A stretch of 64,000 nucleotides of DNA from Cyrtodaria siliqua (taxonomy: Eukaryota; Mollusca; Bivalvia; Adapedonta; Hiatellidae). A model generated the notes under the pieces. That model ran no database searches. It was not told the DNA's origin and saw only the letters and a program-made list of their open reading frames with translations. The position numbers were made by a program, and so were the translations under genes. The stretch lies in contig JAWPHD010011004.1 of assembly GCA_037043455.1 (NCBI GenBank), positions 23,714 to 87,713 on the forward strand, given 5' to 3'. Position 1 is the first letter of the stretch, and the number at the start of each line of letters is the position of its first letter. Below are positions 39,601 through 49,262 of this stretch, piece by piece.

Positions 39601-42600
39601 AAGAATAGAAATAACCTCATAGAACATCCCAAACCTTGTAATGGAAGTGGAATGGACCAAGAAGAAATGGGTATGTTTAATATCGTGATAAATTATATAT
39701 GCTGAAAACTTCAACATTGCAAGCACTTACAATCGAAAAAAAGTGAGATACTGTATTTCCACTAACAGTAGCTCTTTAACAGTTCTTTATGCCCCCACCA
39801 CTGAATGGTGAGGGGGCATAAAGCGTTAGCCATGTCCGTCTGGCCTTCCGTCCGTACGTCTGTTGTGTGTCTATCTCCCCACAGTTTTCAACCGATTGCT
39901 TCAAAACTTTACAGGTGCTTACCTATGATTTCAAGATATGCATATCGTTTCGACGTCAAAATCGACCCAGAATTACTGGAGTTACAGCCCTTTTTTAGTT
40001 AAATTTTACGTGAATATATCTTGTGTGTCTATCTCCTCGCACACTTTTCAACCGATTGCTTGGAAACTTTACGGGATGCTTACCTATGATGTCAGGATGT
40101 GCATATTGTTTCGGCCTCAAAATCAAATTAGTATTACCGGTCTTATGGTCCGTTTTTTGTCAAATGTTACGTTAAAATATCTTGTGTGTCTATCTCCTCT
40201 CACAGTTTTCCTCTGTTTCATTTGAAACTTTGCTTACCTATGTTATCAAAATGTGCATATCGATTCGGCCTCAAAATAGACGGTTACGGACCCTTTTTCC
40301 TCAAATTTACGTTTTACACTGATTATTTTCAGTGGGGGCATCCGTGTCCCATGGACACATTTCTAGTCTTTAAATACAGGGAAATACAGTCTGCTGTTTC
40401 TTCCGGTGTGTCGATAGCGATGCCATAAACAATTAAGTTTGTGTTTAGTTCTGTTTCTTACAAACCACATGAACTTAGGTCATGGTAAGGTTGTATCTGG
40501 GGTAATTTATCTCTTTGCCATTTATAGGTTTGTTACATAACCTCAGTATTTTCTAAGTGATTTGCTTTCATTATGTCCCTTAAGGGAGGGGCATATAGTA
40601 ACTGCACCGTTAGTCCATCCGAAACAATTGTGTCTCAGCCATAACTTTAAAGTACTGAAGGGTTTTCATTAAAACTTCACACAAAATGTTAATCACAATG
40701 GGAAAGGGTGTCATATGCAAGAATCAGGGCCCCGTTTCATTAAACATCTTACGATAAGTCTCAGATTTTAAAACTGTTCACATTTTTGCAAACCACAAAG
40801 GTCAAAGTCACAGCTGGCTGTCAAATTAGTCAAAACCATACCTTAGAAAGTACTGAAGTAATTTCATGAAACTTCACACAAACGTTAATCACATTGAGAA
40901 GGTGTGTCGTATGCAAAAATCAAGCTGTATCTCAAAGGTGAAGGTCACACTTGGAGGTCAAAGGAGTCAAATCCATGTCTTAGCCATATATTTAAACATA
41001 GTGAAAGGAATTATGAAACTTCACACAGATGTAATCACAATTAGAAAGTTGTGGAAAGAATCAGGCCTGTACCTCAAATGTCGAGGTCACACTTGGAGGT
41101 CAAAGGTCAAATGAGTCAAAATCACGTCTCGGCCATAAATTTTGCAGTTCTGAAGAATGAGCCTTTATCAAGGTAGTCTTTTGTGGTCAATAGTTTCTGT
41201 CTGATGGCCATCGACAGTGGTAATCTGTCCAGGAGATATCAGAGGAGAAAAAATAAAATTCTCGTCATATTTGCAGTTTTCTGAAAGCAATGGGTTGGTT
41301 TGATTGCGTGTATATTGAGTTTGTGTCTTACTAAAGGAATTGTGTACACGAATCTTAATAGCAGTGGTTGATGTCCTTGTTCTGTATTCGTTTTAAAATA
41401 CAAATTTGGCATTAAAGTGTTTGAATTTTAATTATGGAGAAGACATAATGTCTTTTAAATGTACTAGTATTATGACCAAGTCTTCTTGTTATACTCTAGT
41501 GATGACTTGAATGAAATATTAAATTTAAGAAAATATGGTGTTCAGTGGTAAATAATAGCCTAGTCAAACCAGTAGATCGTCGTTAGGTCTTCTTCAGTTC
41601 AGTCCAGATATTGTTCTGTTCTTCATTATACCCCAGCTTTCACAAAGTAGAGTGGGGGCTATATAGAAATCGTGTCCATAGTGTCCTGTAGCACATTTTT
41701 AGCTCTACTGATCAGAGATCAGCAGAGCTTATGCCGTGGTGCGGCGTCCGTCGTCCGTCTGTCCGTCTGTCCGTAAACTTTTATTTGTAGCGACTTCACA
41801 GCTGAAACTACTGGATGGATATTCATGAAACTTTACAGAAATGTTGCCCATAAAGTCTAGTTGATCCTAGCAAAAATTCATGTTGATGTGAAATCCAAGA
41901 TGGCCGCCAAAGCTAAAAATAGAGTTTAAAATACAAGTTTGTAGCGACTTCTTCTTGAAAACTATAAGTGATATTGATATGGGACTTTTTCTAAAATGAT
42001 CAGCATGACATGATGTTGATCCTAGTCAAAAATCGTTTTGATTCAACGTTAAACATGGCTGCCAGCGGCCATCTTTGTTTACATAGAGTTATATAGTAAA
42101 AACTTGTAGTGACTACTTCTCTGAAAATACTTGGCGGATTGTCATGAAACTTTACAGGAATGTTGCTCTTCATGTCTAATTGATCCTAGAATAATTTCAG
42201 GGCAGCCGGATATTCAAAATGGCCGTCACAGCTAAAAATAGATTTTTAAAAAATAAGTTTGTAGCGACTACTTCTTGAAAACTATAAGTGATATTGATAT
42301 GGGACTTTTTCTAAAATGATCAGCATTACATGATGTTGATCCTAGTCAAAAATCGTTTTGATTCAACGTTAAACATGGCTGCCAGCGGCCATCTTTGTTT
42401 ACATAGAGTTATATAGTAAAAACTTGTAGCGACTACTCCTCTGAAACTACTTGGCGGATTGTCATGAAACTTTACAGGAATGTTGCTCTTGATGTCTAAT
42501 TGATCCTATCAAAATTTCAGGTCGGCCGGAAATTCAAGATGGCCGTCACAGCTAAAAATAGATTTTTAAAAAATAAGTTTGTAGCGACTACTTCTTAAAA

Positions 42601-43597
42601 ACTATAAGTGATATTGATATGGGACTTTTTCTAAAATGATCAGCATGACATGATGTAGATCCTTGTGGAAAATTATTTTGATTCATGGCTGCCAGTGGCC
42701 ATCTTTGGTTACTCTATGTTATATAGTAAAAACTTGTAGCGACTACTCCTCTGAAACTACTTGACGGATGTTCATGAAACTTCACAGGAATGTTGCTCTT
42801 GATGTCTAGTTGATCCTAGAAAAATGTCAGGGCGGCCGGAAATTCAAGATGGCCGCCACAGCTAAAAATAGATTTAAAATAAATAAGTTTGTAGCGACTA
42901 CTTCTTCAAAACAATAAGAGATATTGATATGGGACTTTTTCTAAAATGATCAGTATGACATGATGTTGGTCCTTGTCGAAAATCGTTTTGATTTGACCTT
43001 AAACATGGCTGCTTTGTTTACATAGAGTTATATAATGAAAACTTGTAGCGACTACTTCTTTGAAACTACCTGACGGATTTTCATGAAACTTCACAGGAAT
43101 GTTGCTCTTAATGTCTTATTGATCTTAGCAAAATTTCAGGTCGGCCGGAAATTCAAGATGGCCACCACGGTTAAAAATAGATTTTCAAAAAACAAGTCTG
43201 TAGCGACTACTTCCTGAAATCAAAATCAATCAGTAGAGCTTCAAGGTCATTGACCTCTTGTTGTTCATTCCCGTCGTGTCCCTTAACACATTTTCGTTAC
43301 TTGCATTCCTCAAACACTTTTGAATGGGTTGTTCCCAAACGTCATATACACATAACAACTGATGACCTTATGTCCATCTACATCACCCATTGTTGATTGC
43401 CTTATTACAGAATTATGGCCCTTTGTTAGACTTAAAATGTAAGCATCACCTTTGGTGAAAGTTCTAGTTTTTTCTTTAAACTTGTATATTTTCCAGAGCA
43501 CCTGAGGTTGGAAGACTTGGCCAAGGTGACGGGAGAGTTGGAAGACTTCATTGTCGGACAGAATGGCTGTGAATTGGTGGACATCAGTACCAGATGA
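30561..43597 (+). CDS. Unrecognised 307-aa protein, six coding exons
   Basis: Exons at 30538-30624 (ATG at 30561), 30858-30939, 34901-35040, 35778-35851, 39208-39670 and 43497-43597 join with matching phases and AG/GT borders into one frame of 308 codons, stop included. Residues 1-21 are short and basic (GLTGWFSSSVSSRKKKLW). Residues 49-115, the most gene-like block, contain YLDEHLAVFHANYINE, KKGILGKYFLPPSDVQ and MQYRWDFDG and look folded and helical. Exon e (residues 121-274) is Ser/Lys/Thr-rich, low in hydrophobics, with basic clusters (KRKH, PRKRQ) that could serve nuclear import. The last 33 residues form a compact end (HLRLEDLAKVTGELEDFIVG, then NGCELVDISTR). No signal peptide or membrane segment is seen. 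A nuclear or adaptor role is a guess. Phase agreement across all five junctions makes the model strong even though the family is unknown. An upstream 5' exon is likely because exon a has an acceptor. Confidence 0.82.
30858..30939 (+). CDS. 307-aa protein gene, exon b
   Basis: An 82-nt exon between TGCTATTCCAG and GAGAG|GTATGA. It encodes DNGGKEAPVDEAQFVFSQDA and more; acidic and polar. It enters with one base carried from exon a and leaves with two. Confidence 0.8.
31151..32452 (+). mobile_element. Family-B tandem-core element, copy B3 (decayed)
   Basis: Near one end is GTGAGCTATTGCAATC with CGTCCGTCGTCTGTCC. Repeats of about 150 bp follow (TTTGTTCAAATGxTGAxCCTxGGxTCAAA), and the other end is CCAGTAGAGCATCCACATGCC…GGAGCCTCTTG followed by TT. 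It lies in intron b-c. Confidence 0.65.
32453..32784 (+). repeat. Repeat ending in GGGCCTCTTG hairpin
   Basis: It ends GTGAGCGCTTTGAGGCCCCTGGGCCTCTTG-like at 32750-32784, where GAGGCCC and GGGCCTC form a hairpin. The stretch 32470-32650 is similar to 43289-43490. Confidence 0.6.
32785..33383. other. Intron b-c, dispersed repeat fragment
   Basis: 32860-33000 resembles 18720-18870 (AAGAAACTAACC, ATCCAGGTGTxCAGGTCATATAAT). No exon was recognised in the rest. Confidence 0.5.
33384..33858 (+). mobile_element. Family-C tandem-core element, copy C1
   Basis: It starts near ATGCTGCCCATAAAATTGCC with CCGTCCGTCCGTC, has two to three short cores (CAAAACTACTxATGGGAC, AATGAAACTTCACAC), and ends GAGCATCCAGCGGTTCTACCGATTTTCTTG. 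Same ends as copy C2. Confidence 0.65.
33859..34900. other. Intron b-c, remaining part
   Basis: No coding exon is supported until 34901. 34725-34800 repeats a segment found at 19037-19120 (GTTTAGAAACGGTGTACATA, TTGGCGGGATAG). Confidence 0.5.
34901..35040 (+). CDS. 307-aa protein gene, exon c
   Basis: A 140-nt exon after CTTCCTACAG with a GCGA|GTAAGG donor. It encodes the most conserved-looking helix-rich block (FESDAYLDEHLAVFHANY through GKYFLPPSDVQA). Phases fit both neighbours. Confidence 0.85.
35041..35777. other. Intron c-d with dispersed repeat
   Basis: 35390-35740 is the counterpart of 27270-27420 plus 28110-28290. No further exon is visible. Confidence 0.55.
35778..35851 (+). CDS. 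307-aa protein gene, exon d
   Basis: A 74-nt exon after TACTTTCAG with a GAT|GTAAGC donor, encoding ARKQMQYRWDFDGNTSDG and an acidic end. It leaves in phase 0. Confidence 0.85.
35852..36350. other. Intron d-e, first part
   Basis: It contains three short copies of GTGTCTCTTTAATCCAAAACAG at 36105-36180. Otherwise unassigned. Confidence 0.5.
36366..36574 (-). mobile_element. tRNA-derived SINE with perfect 15-bp target duplication
   Basis: CTGAACTGCTGAGCT flanks the element at 36351-36365 and 36575-36589. On the minus strand the head reads GTAGCGCCGTGGTGTAATGG and has a B-box-like CGCGTTCAATCCC. A 130-bp body ends near CGCTTATAGGTA. About 209 bp in all; it is not the same family as the SINEs at 739, 19510 and 49020. 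Confidence 0.92.
36590..37425. other. Intron d-e, unassigned
   Basis: No exon or clear repeat structure was recognised; a C-rich tract (CCCCCCCACCACCC) is at about 36820. Confidence 0.45.
37426..37842 (+). repeat. Repeat with AGGTTTTCC hairpin start
   Basis: It begins ACCAGGTTTTCCTTTGGAAAAGCCTGG-like, where GGTTTTCC and GGAAAAGCC pair, and ends GTGTTCGTGGATTGCCACG. An internal inverted pair (TTTTCAGTA near 37635 and 37735) is visible. It may be another Helentron-type family. Confidence 0.5.
37843..38854 (+). mobile_element. Family-C tandem-core element, copy C2
   Basis: ATGCTCCCC at 37843-37851 recurs inverted as GGGGAGCAT at 38822-38830, followed by CCATTGGTTCTACCGATTTTCTTG then TT. Core repeats of about 160 bp contain AATGAAACTTCACxCAxTGATA. 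A fragment with AACAAGAGGCC…GGGCCTCTT is nested near 38500. Confidence 0.7.
39067..39242 (+). repeat. 86-bp tandem duplication across a splice acceptor
   Basis: The end of intron d-e and the first 30 nt of exon e are present twice. Acceptors TTTATTTCAG (39121) and TTTAATTCAG (39207) are both followed by TCTGAAGATGAAATGTCCGC. The first copy runs into TAA at 39182-39184. Confidence 0.92.
39208..39670 (+). CDS. 307-aa protein gene, exon e (disordered region)
   Basis: A 463-nt exon starting SEDEMSAPQPTKDRTEIERG and ending MDQEEM plus one base at ATGG|GTATGT. Its acceptor TTTAATTCAG is the second of two duplicated acceptors; the first, 86 bp upstream, leads to a stop after 20 codons. The exon is very rich in Ser, Lys, Thr and Glu. 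Confidence 0.85.
39789..40366 (+). mobile_element. Family-D element with canonical CTAG end
   Basis: ATGCCCCCAC at 39789 recurs inverted as GTGGGGGCAT at about 40332-40341, followed by a hairpin (TGTCCCATGGACA) and a terminal TTTCTAG then T. Three core repeats of about 135 bp contain GTGTGTCTATCTCC. The CTAG end with preceding hairpin fits Helitron-class elements well. Confidence 0.75.
40573..41200 (+). repeat. Decayed tandem-core element
   Basis: It starts ATGTCCCTTAAGGGAGGGGCATATAG and carries repeats with AAACTTCACACAAA and GTCACACTTGGAGGTCAAAGG. The far end is not defined. Confidence 0.5.
41201..41695. other. Intron e-f, unassigned
   Basis: A fragment ATACCCCAGCTTTCACAAAGTAGAGTGGGGGCTATATAG near 41630 looks like the start of yet another such family. 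No exon was found. Confidence 0.45.
41696..43260 (+). mobile_element. Family-A tandem-core element, copy A6
   Basis: A complete copy opposite in orientation to A1-A5. It starts TTTTTAGCTCTACTGATCAG, has the CCGTCCGTCTGTCC tract, four to five dimeric cores, then ATCAGTAGAGCTTCAAGG and the hairpin AGGTCA-T-TGACCT at 43244-43256, ending CTCTTG followed by TT. Confidence 0.82.
43289..43490 (+). repeat. Repeat fragment abutting the last splice acceptor
   Basis: Similar to 32470-32650 (CTCAAACA, GACCTTATGxCC, TTGTTGATTGCCT, GAATTATGG). Its end supplies most of the polypyrimidine context before exon f. Confidence 0.6.
43497..43597 (+). CDS. 307-aa protein gene, terminal exon f
   Basis: After TATATTTTCCAG the exon completes a Glu codon and encodes HLRLEDLAKVTGELEDFIVG and a short tail ending in TGA at 43595-43597. 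The upstream intron end (43289-43490) is repetitive; see the findings. Confidence 0.85.
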
Positions 43598-44870
43598 GCG
43601 AAACAATACCTCGATACTTTGAACCAGCCTTGAAATGTACAGTTCTGTTATGATGCATACCTGGTAGTCCTTCCAAAAGAAATCTGGTCTCTTTCTGATC
43701 ATGTTCTGATGTGGATACAAAGGGACTAATATGTGCATTTATATGAGGTCTTTGGTTGATATTATACATATGTTATTTTACTGGCATATGAAAATTCATC
43801 TTGTGTTAAATAGTTTATGTTTATACATGTACCACAAGTCTAATATTTCAGATCCAGATTTTTGTCTCATGGTGGATAGTTTCAGACTAAATAACTGGAG
43901 GCTTAGACACATACTGTGATATCGGGTCTATAACTCATCTTGTGAATTCTTGAATAATGTACTCAACTAAACAAATGGAGGCTTAGACACACAGTTGTAT
44001 TGAGATTTTTGATTTACATCAAGATGTTGTGTACAACATACTTTATACTGCATAATGCACATAATGGACTGAAAGATGGGCATGATTTGTTTGTCTATTG
44101 TTTGGGACGCTTGTTTCAGCCAAAGGGGTTTCAGCATTTACATGGTCAATTTAAGTAATAAGTACATACATTATATATTATTAGAACTGGAATTTTCAGA
44201 GCTAAATAAAAACACGCTAGTTTTGAAAATTGGTTGAGAAATAAATATTTTACAGCCAAAATGCTTTTTTGATAAGGCTATTCCCATGTAACTTCAGTTA
44301 GCCTTAATATTTTGCTATACAACTTTGAGTGTGTTAATTTGCATTACATTTTATCCAACACATTAAAAGGATTTTTGGATACAATTCTGAAAAAACACAC
44401 AAAAAAACACAAAACTGTCACACGTGAAGTTTTTATTTCTCAACTGATTTTGAAAAGTAAGGCATATTTATTTACCACTATCTGTTTCACTGATATGCAT
44501 CTTATTTAGGTACAGCTGAATTTTGTCTTAGAAATCCATAAAACCTTTGATTGAAACATGAGCCGCGAACAATAGAACGGCTTAATGCAGACTGTTACCC
44601 AGATTCCATTTTGCCACCAAATGTTCAACTGGAGATCATTGTAAAATAAAAATTAAAAGGCAGCAGTTCGTCTTTCATCAATTGGTTGTTGTTGCTTGAT
44701 AATATAATTTACATTCATTTGATAGGTTCGGTTGAAAAAACTGTATAATTTTAAATTGTCTTCACTTTTCAAAGAGGCGGAGCTACTGCGCATGATAGTG
44801 TGTCTCTATAGAACATGGCTATTCCACTGTCTGAAAATACATTGATAGTAGTTGTCTCTCATGCCCGTTG
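43598..44870 (+). other. 3' UTR candidate and flank of the 307-aa protein gene
   Basis: After the stop at 43597 no further ORF fits the gene. AATAAA signals at 44205-44210 and 44645-44650 are candidates for polyadenylation. ORFs in this stretch look like chance. Confidence 0.5.
44205..44210 (+). terminator. Candidate polyadenylation signal
   Basis: AATAAA about 610 nt after the stop codon of the 307-aa protein gene. A second one at 44645-44650 is equally possible. Confidence 0.4.
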
Positions 44871-46380
44871 TTAGCTCTACTGGCCAGGGGCTGTCTGTCG
44901 TCTGTCGTCCGTTAACTTTTCTTCAAACGACTTCTCCTCAGAAACCGCTTGGTTAATTTTGATCAAACTTCACAAGGATGATCCTTAGATGAATGCTTTT
45001 AAGATTTGTTAAAATTAGGTCAGCGCTACATCCAAGATGGCTGCCATTACCATATATGGTCGAAACCTTAAAAAAATCTTCTTCTCCAGAACCGCTGGAC
45101 AGATTTCAACAGTTTTTCTTTTAAAATGATCGCTAACGCCTAGACTATCAAGTTTGTTCAAATAAAGTCCCCGGGATCAAAATTGGTCGTGCCCCGGGAG
45201 TCCAAAGTTTGTATATTGAGGTTTTGCATGTTTTTCATATAGACATATAGGAAAAAACTTTAAAAAATATTTTCTCTGAAACCACAAGGCACAGAGCTCT
45301 TATGTATTACATGTAGCATCAGCTTATGATCCTCTAATAAGTTTGTTCAAATGGTGACCCTGGGGTCAAATTTGTCCCCGCCCCGGGGGTCACAGTTTTA
45401 CATAGACTTATATAGAATTTTTTTAAAAAATCTTCTTCTCGGAAACTACAACAGCCAGAGGTTTGATATTTTGCATTTACTATAAGCTTATGGTCCTTTA
45501 CCAAGTTTGTTCAAATGGTGACCCTCGGGTCACTTTTGGCCCCGCCACAAGGGTCACATGTTTTACATAGACGTATAGGGAAAAACTTAAAAAATCTTCT
45601 TCTCTGAAACTGCAAGAGCCAGAGGTATAATATTTTGCATTTGCTATATTAAAGCTTGTGGTCCTCTACCAAGTTTGTTCAAATGGTGAACTTATATAGG
45701 ATTTTTTTTTTTAAAAATCTTCTTCTCACCAACTACAAGTCAGAGGTTTGATATGTTACATTTATTATAAGCTTATGGTCCTTTACCTAGTTTGTTCAAA
45801 TGGTGACCCTGGGGTCACATTTGGCCCCGCCCCAAGGGTCACATGTTTTACATAGACATGTATAGGGAAAAACTTAAAAAATCTTCTACCCTGAAACTGC
45901 AAGAGCCAGAGGTTTAATATTTTGCTGTTGCTATAAGCTTATGGTCCTTTACCAGTTTTGTTCAAATGGGGACCCTTGTGTCAAATCTGGCCCCGCCCAG
46001 GGGTTCACAGTTTTACATAAATGCTTGTATAGGGAAAAACTGAAAAAAAGCTTTTTCTCTGGAACTGCAATTAAGAGCCAGAGGTTTAATATATTGCATT
46101 TGCTATAAGCTTATGTTCGACCAGTCGGACCAGTAACAGAGGAGTTCTTGATTTAGTTAAACATGCTATATTTTGCCTCGTTAATACGGTAGGGCCTTCA
46201 TTTGTCATCTGATCTTTACCAAACTTTACCAGATTCTTTAGTTATGGCCCTTGATTTAGTTAAAAGGCTGTTTTTTGCCTGAAATTTTCAAAAAAACGTA
46301 AATGGCAGTCACTCACTTCATTGATGTTATAAGAGCCATGTTAGCCAGTAGAGCGTCCACAGGCCCTCTTGGGCCTCTTG
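44871..46380 (+). mobile_element. Family-B tandem-core element, copy B1
   Basis: The start is TTAGCTCTACTGGCCAG, followed by CTGTCGTCTGTCGTCCG. Seven or so cores of 130-150 bp follow (AGAGCCAGAGGTTTAATATTT, TATAAGCTTATGGTCC, CCAAGTTTGTTCAAATGG). The end is GCCAGTAGAGCGTCC, hairpin AGGCCCTCTTGGGCCT, CTTG, TT. The inverted pair GCTCTACTGGC / GCCAGTAGAGC is the subterminal repeat. Confidence 0.8.
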
Positions 46381-46794
46381 TTTATCATGATCATTCTCCC
46401 AAGGTATGTTGGTGACGGGAAATAATGTAAATATCAGAATTGATTTGCATTTTTTCAGCGCTTATGCAGTTTAAATACCAGTAGTGAATGGCAAATTTGA
46501 TGTAAAACGCTTTAAAACTGGCTTGATAGAAGTTGCCATTTGCATTTAAAAACACATTAACACTGAAAAATGTACATTATTAACTTTTAATACATTGCAC
46601 TCATCAGCTCATCAGATAGAAATTGAGACAATAAAACAAAATAGTTTCTTCATTAAAATACAGATAATAGAATAATCAGAACTAGTATAAATGGGTTTGC
46701 CTTTTAGGTACAAACGTGGTAGGTCAACTTGGATATTCCAAATAGGTACAAACATAGTATTGAAAACAAAGGCCGCAAACACTTATTTTTAGCT

Positions 46795-47146
46795 CGCCAT
46801 GACCCCGGAGGCCTCTGTATAGACAGCAGGTTAAAGTTTTTATAACTATATACCACTCTTCAACCCTTTCAGCTATAGGCTCCATATTTGGTATAGCTTA
46901 TCTAGGGGGAGGTCTTTCAAATCAACACCCTCCCACCTGTCAGTTTGACCTTGGGCCAAGGTGAAGGCCCTACATAGAAAAAAAAAACCTTTTGGTTAAC
47001 TCTTCAACCCTTTGAGTTATGACTTTCGTATTTGGTATGTGGGGATCTCAACAGATTTCAAGTTACGACCAAGGGGTCATGTCCCCAGTGATGAGAATAT
47101 GGCCCCAGGGCCGATGCTCGTTGGATGGTTGTATCCATCTCTTGTC
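46795..47146 (+). repeat. Short element with AGCTCGCCATGACC start
   Basis: It runs from TTTTAGCTCGCCATGACC to GGCCGATGCTCGTTGGATGG…ATCTCTTG then T. Ends resemble the other tandem-core families but cores are few. Confidence 0.45.
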
Positions 47147-47199
47147 TAGTTAGTGCATACATGAAGAAATTTTAAGATTTTCCCCTGTACATGGAAAAC

Positions 47200-48712
47200 A
47201 TGTGACCCTATGGTCTTGATTCGAACAAACTTGATAGAGGACCATAAGCTTATTGTACATTCAAGATATTAGATCTCTATCTCATATAGTTTCAGAGAAG
47301 ATTTTTTTTTAAAGGTTTTCTTATATATAACTTATATAAATCAATGACTCTGAGCCCCTGAGGTCCAAAGTTTGTATATAGAGATTTTGCATGTTTTGCA
47401 TAGACTTGTACAGGGAAAAAATTAAAAAACCTTCTACGAACGCTTGGCCAATTTTGACCTAATTTCACATGGATGATACTGACGCCGTTCAAATTAGGTT
47501 AATGCGACATCCAAGATGGCCGCCATTACCATATATGTTCAAAATCTTAAAAAAGCTTCTTCTCAAGAACCACTGAACAGATTTCGACAGATTTTCTTTA
47601 TTAATGATCGACAACCCCTAGATTTTGAAGTCCCTATGATCAAAAATAGCTGCGTCCCGGGGGTCCAAAGTTTGAACATAGAGGTTTTGCATAGACTTGT
47701 ATCTAGGGACAAACTTAAAAAATCTTCTTCTCAGAAACAACTTGATCAATTTTGACCAAATTTCACATGGATGATACTGCGGTCAATGCCAACAAAGTTG
47801 TACAAATTAGGTCAATGCGACATCCAAGATGGCAGTCATTACCATATATGGTCAGAAGCTTAAAAAATCTCTCAAGAACCACTGAACAGATTTCAGCTGT
47901 TTTTCTTTATTAATGATTGCCAACCCTATATAAGTTATAAAAGTTATACAAATGAAGTACCCGGGGTCAAAAATGGCTGCACCCTGGGTCCCAAATTTGT
48001 ATGTGGAGATTTCGTATGTTTTGTACTTCCCCCACCACCTTCCCCCACCACTAGGGAAATAGCCTTTGGATCATAACTTGGAAACAGATGAGACCCCCAC
48101 TCTATAACCATATATACACTGACTGGGTCTGAACGCTTTAAGGCCAGCGTGGGAATTTTCAATGGCATTGTTCCTATTTATTACAAGGTGAGCAATTACC
48201 AGAATGTATACCCTGCTTTGCACCGTTAACGGTCAAACACATCTTGTTGGAATGTGTAGACTTTGATCCTATGCGTCAAAGGTACTACAATGTTAATACT
48301 ATGAAAGAGTTATTTGATACTGTAGATTTTAGTCTTGTTTTAGATTTCCTAAAAGAGATCAGACTATATAAATCATTATAATGTGTTCTAATATATATTT
48401 ACTTGTTTATATGCCCGTTGACGGGCATTTGTTGATTTACATACATAGTTTATATTACACCTTATCATCCCTTATTTTTTAATTGTTTTATCTTTATATA
48501 TTTACACTAATTTTTAAATAATACTTCATTTTTCATCAATTTTTGCGCACAATATGACCTATTTATGTGTCGACGTGCCTTAAAACACCATTCATTCATT
48601 CAATGGCATCGACTGCATGATCTGATTCTGAAATTCTACACTTGTTTGACAATTTTTTCATCTTTGCGAAGACCATCAGGTGAGCGCCTAAAGGCCATTT
48701 TAGCCCTCTTGT
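47200..48712 (+). mobile_element. Family-B-like element interrupted by a LINE
   Basis: Cores resemble family B (ACATCCAAGATGGCxGxCATTACCATATAT, AAGAACCACTGAACAGATTT). The end is GGTGAGCGCCTAAAGGCC…AGCCCTCTTG then TT. A 5'-truncated LINE at 48169-48598 splits it. Confidence 0.65.
48169..48598 (+). mobile_element. 5'-truncated LINE with 11-bp target duplication
   Basis: TTCAATGGCAT flanks the insert at 48158-48168 and 48599-48609. It encodes the last codons of a LINE ORF2 (LTVKHILLECVDFDPMRQRY, then FLDFLKEIRLY-like end and a stop near 48381), a 3' UTR and a (TTCA)n tail. The clade (RTE/Jockey-like) is uncertain. Confidence 0.85.
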
Positions 48713-49019
48713 TTTAAAAGTTTTGACTATATTTAGTAATGTTGGCCATTTCAGATGTTTAATGACCTAATGTTAACAATCTTGAACGACCTTGATCTCA
48801 GGGTTCGCGTAAGTGTAAAGGATGATCAGAATTGTCCAAGTTGTCCTACCTGAGGAGTAGTCCAAGAATTGTTAAGAATTGAGGAGTTGTCCAAGAATTG
48901 TCCTACCTGAGGAGTAGTTCAAAGTCAAGGCTAGCAGACCTATATACATGTATAATGGTCGCCGGATCATAGCAGTCACAAATACTCACCCTTAACCTTT
49001 GGCTAATTTGAGCTAATCA

Positions 49020-49252
49020 GTTGGCATGTTTGGTGGTTAACATATTGTTATAGCACATTTTAGGCTATGTATGAAGGTTGATTTTTTTGTGGTGGAGGCA
49101 GACCACCTCATTTATTCCTGGGTAGAATAACTACTGTATACCTCATGCCATCAATAAGAATCGACAGACACACAAGTCGAGCTCCGAGTGGAATTCGAAC
49201 CCGCAGCAGTGAAAGTTTACCACTCAACGTTGTTAACCCCTCAACCATGGAG
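49020..49252 (-). mobile_element. tRNA-derived SINE with 10-bp target duplication
   Basis: GAGCTAATCA flanks the element at 49010-49019 and 49253-49262. On the minus strand the head reads CTCCATGGTTGAGGGGTTAAC with B-box-like GCGGGTTCGAATTCCACTCG, and the body has ACCACAAAAAAATCAACCTTC. It is a sister of the SINE at 19510-19680. Confidence 0.88.
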
Positions 49253-49262
49253 GAGCTAATCA

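Noticed and set aside
40940..41110. AGGTCAAAGG motifs as receptor DR1 sites
   Set aside because: They occur once or twice in a decayed repeat without conserved spacing, unlike the hairpin in family A.
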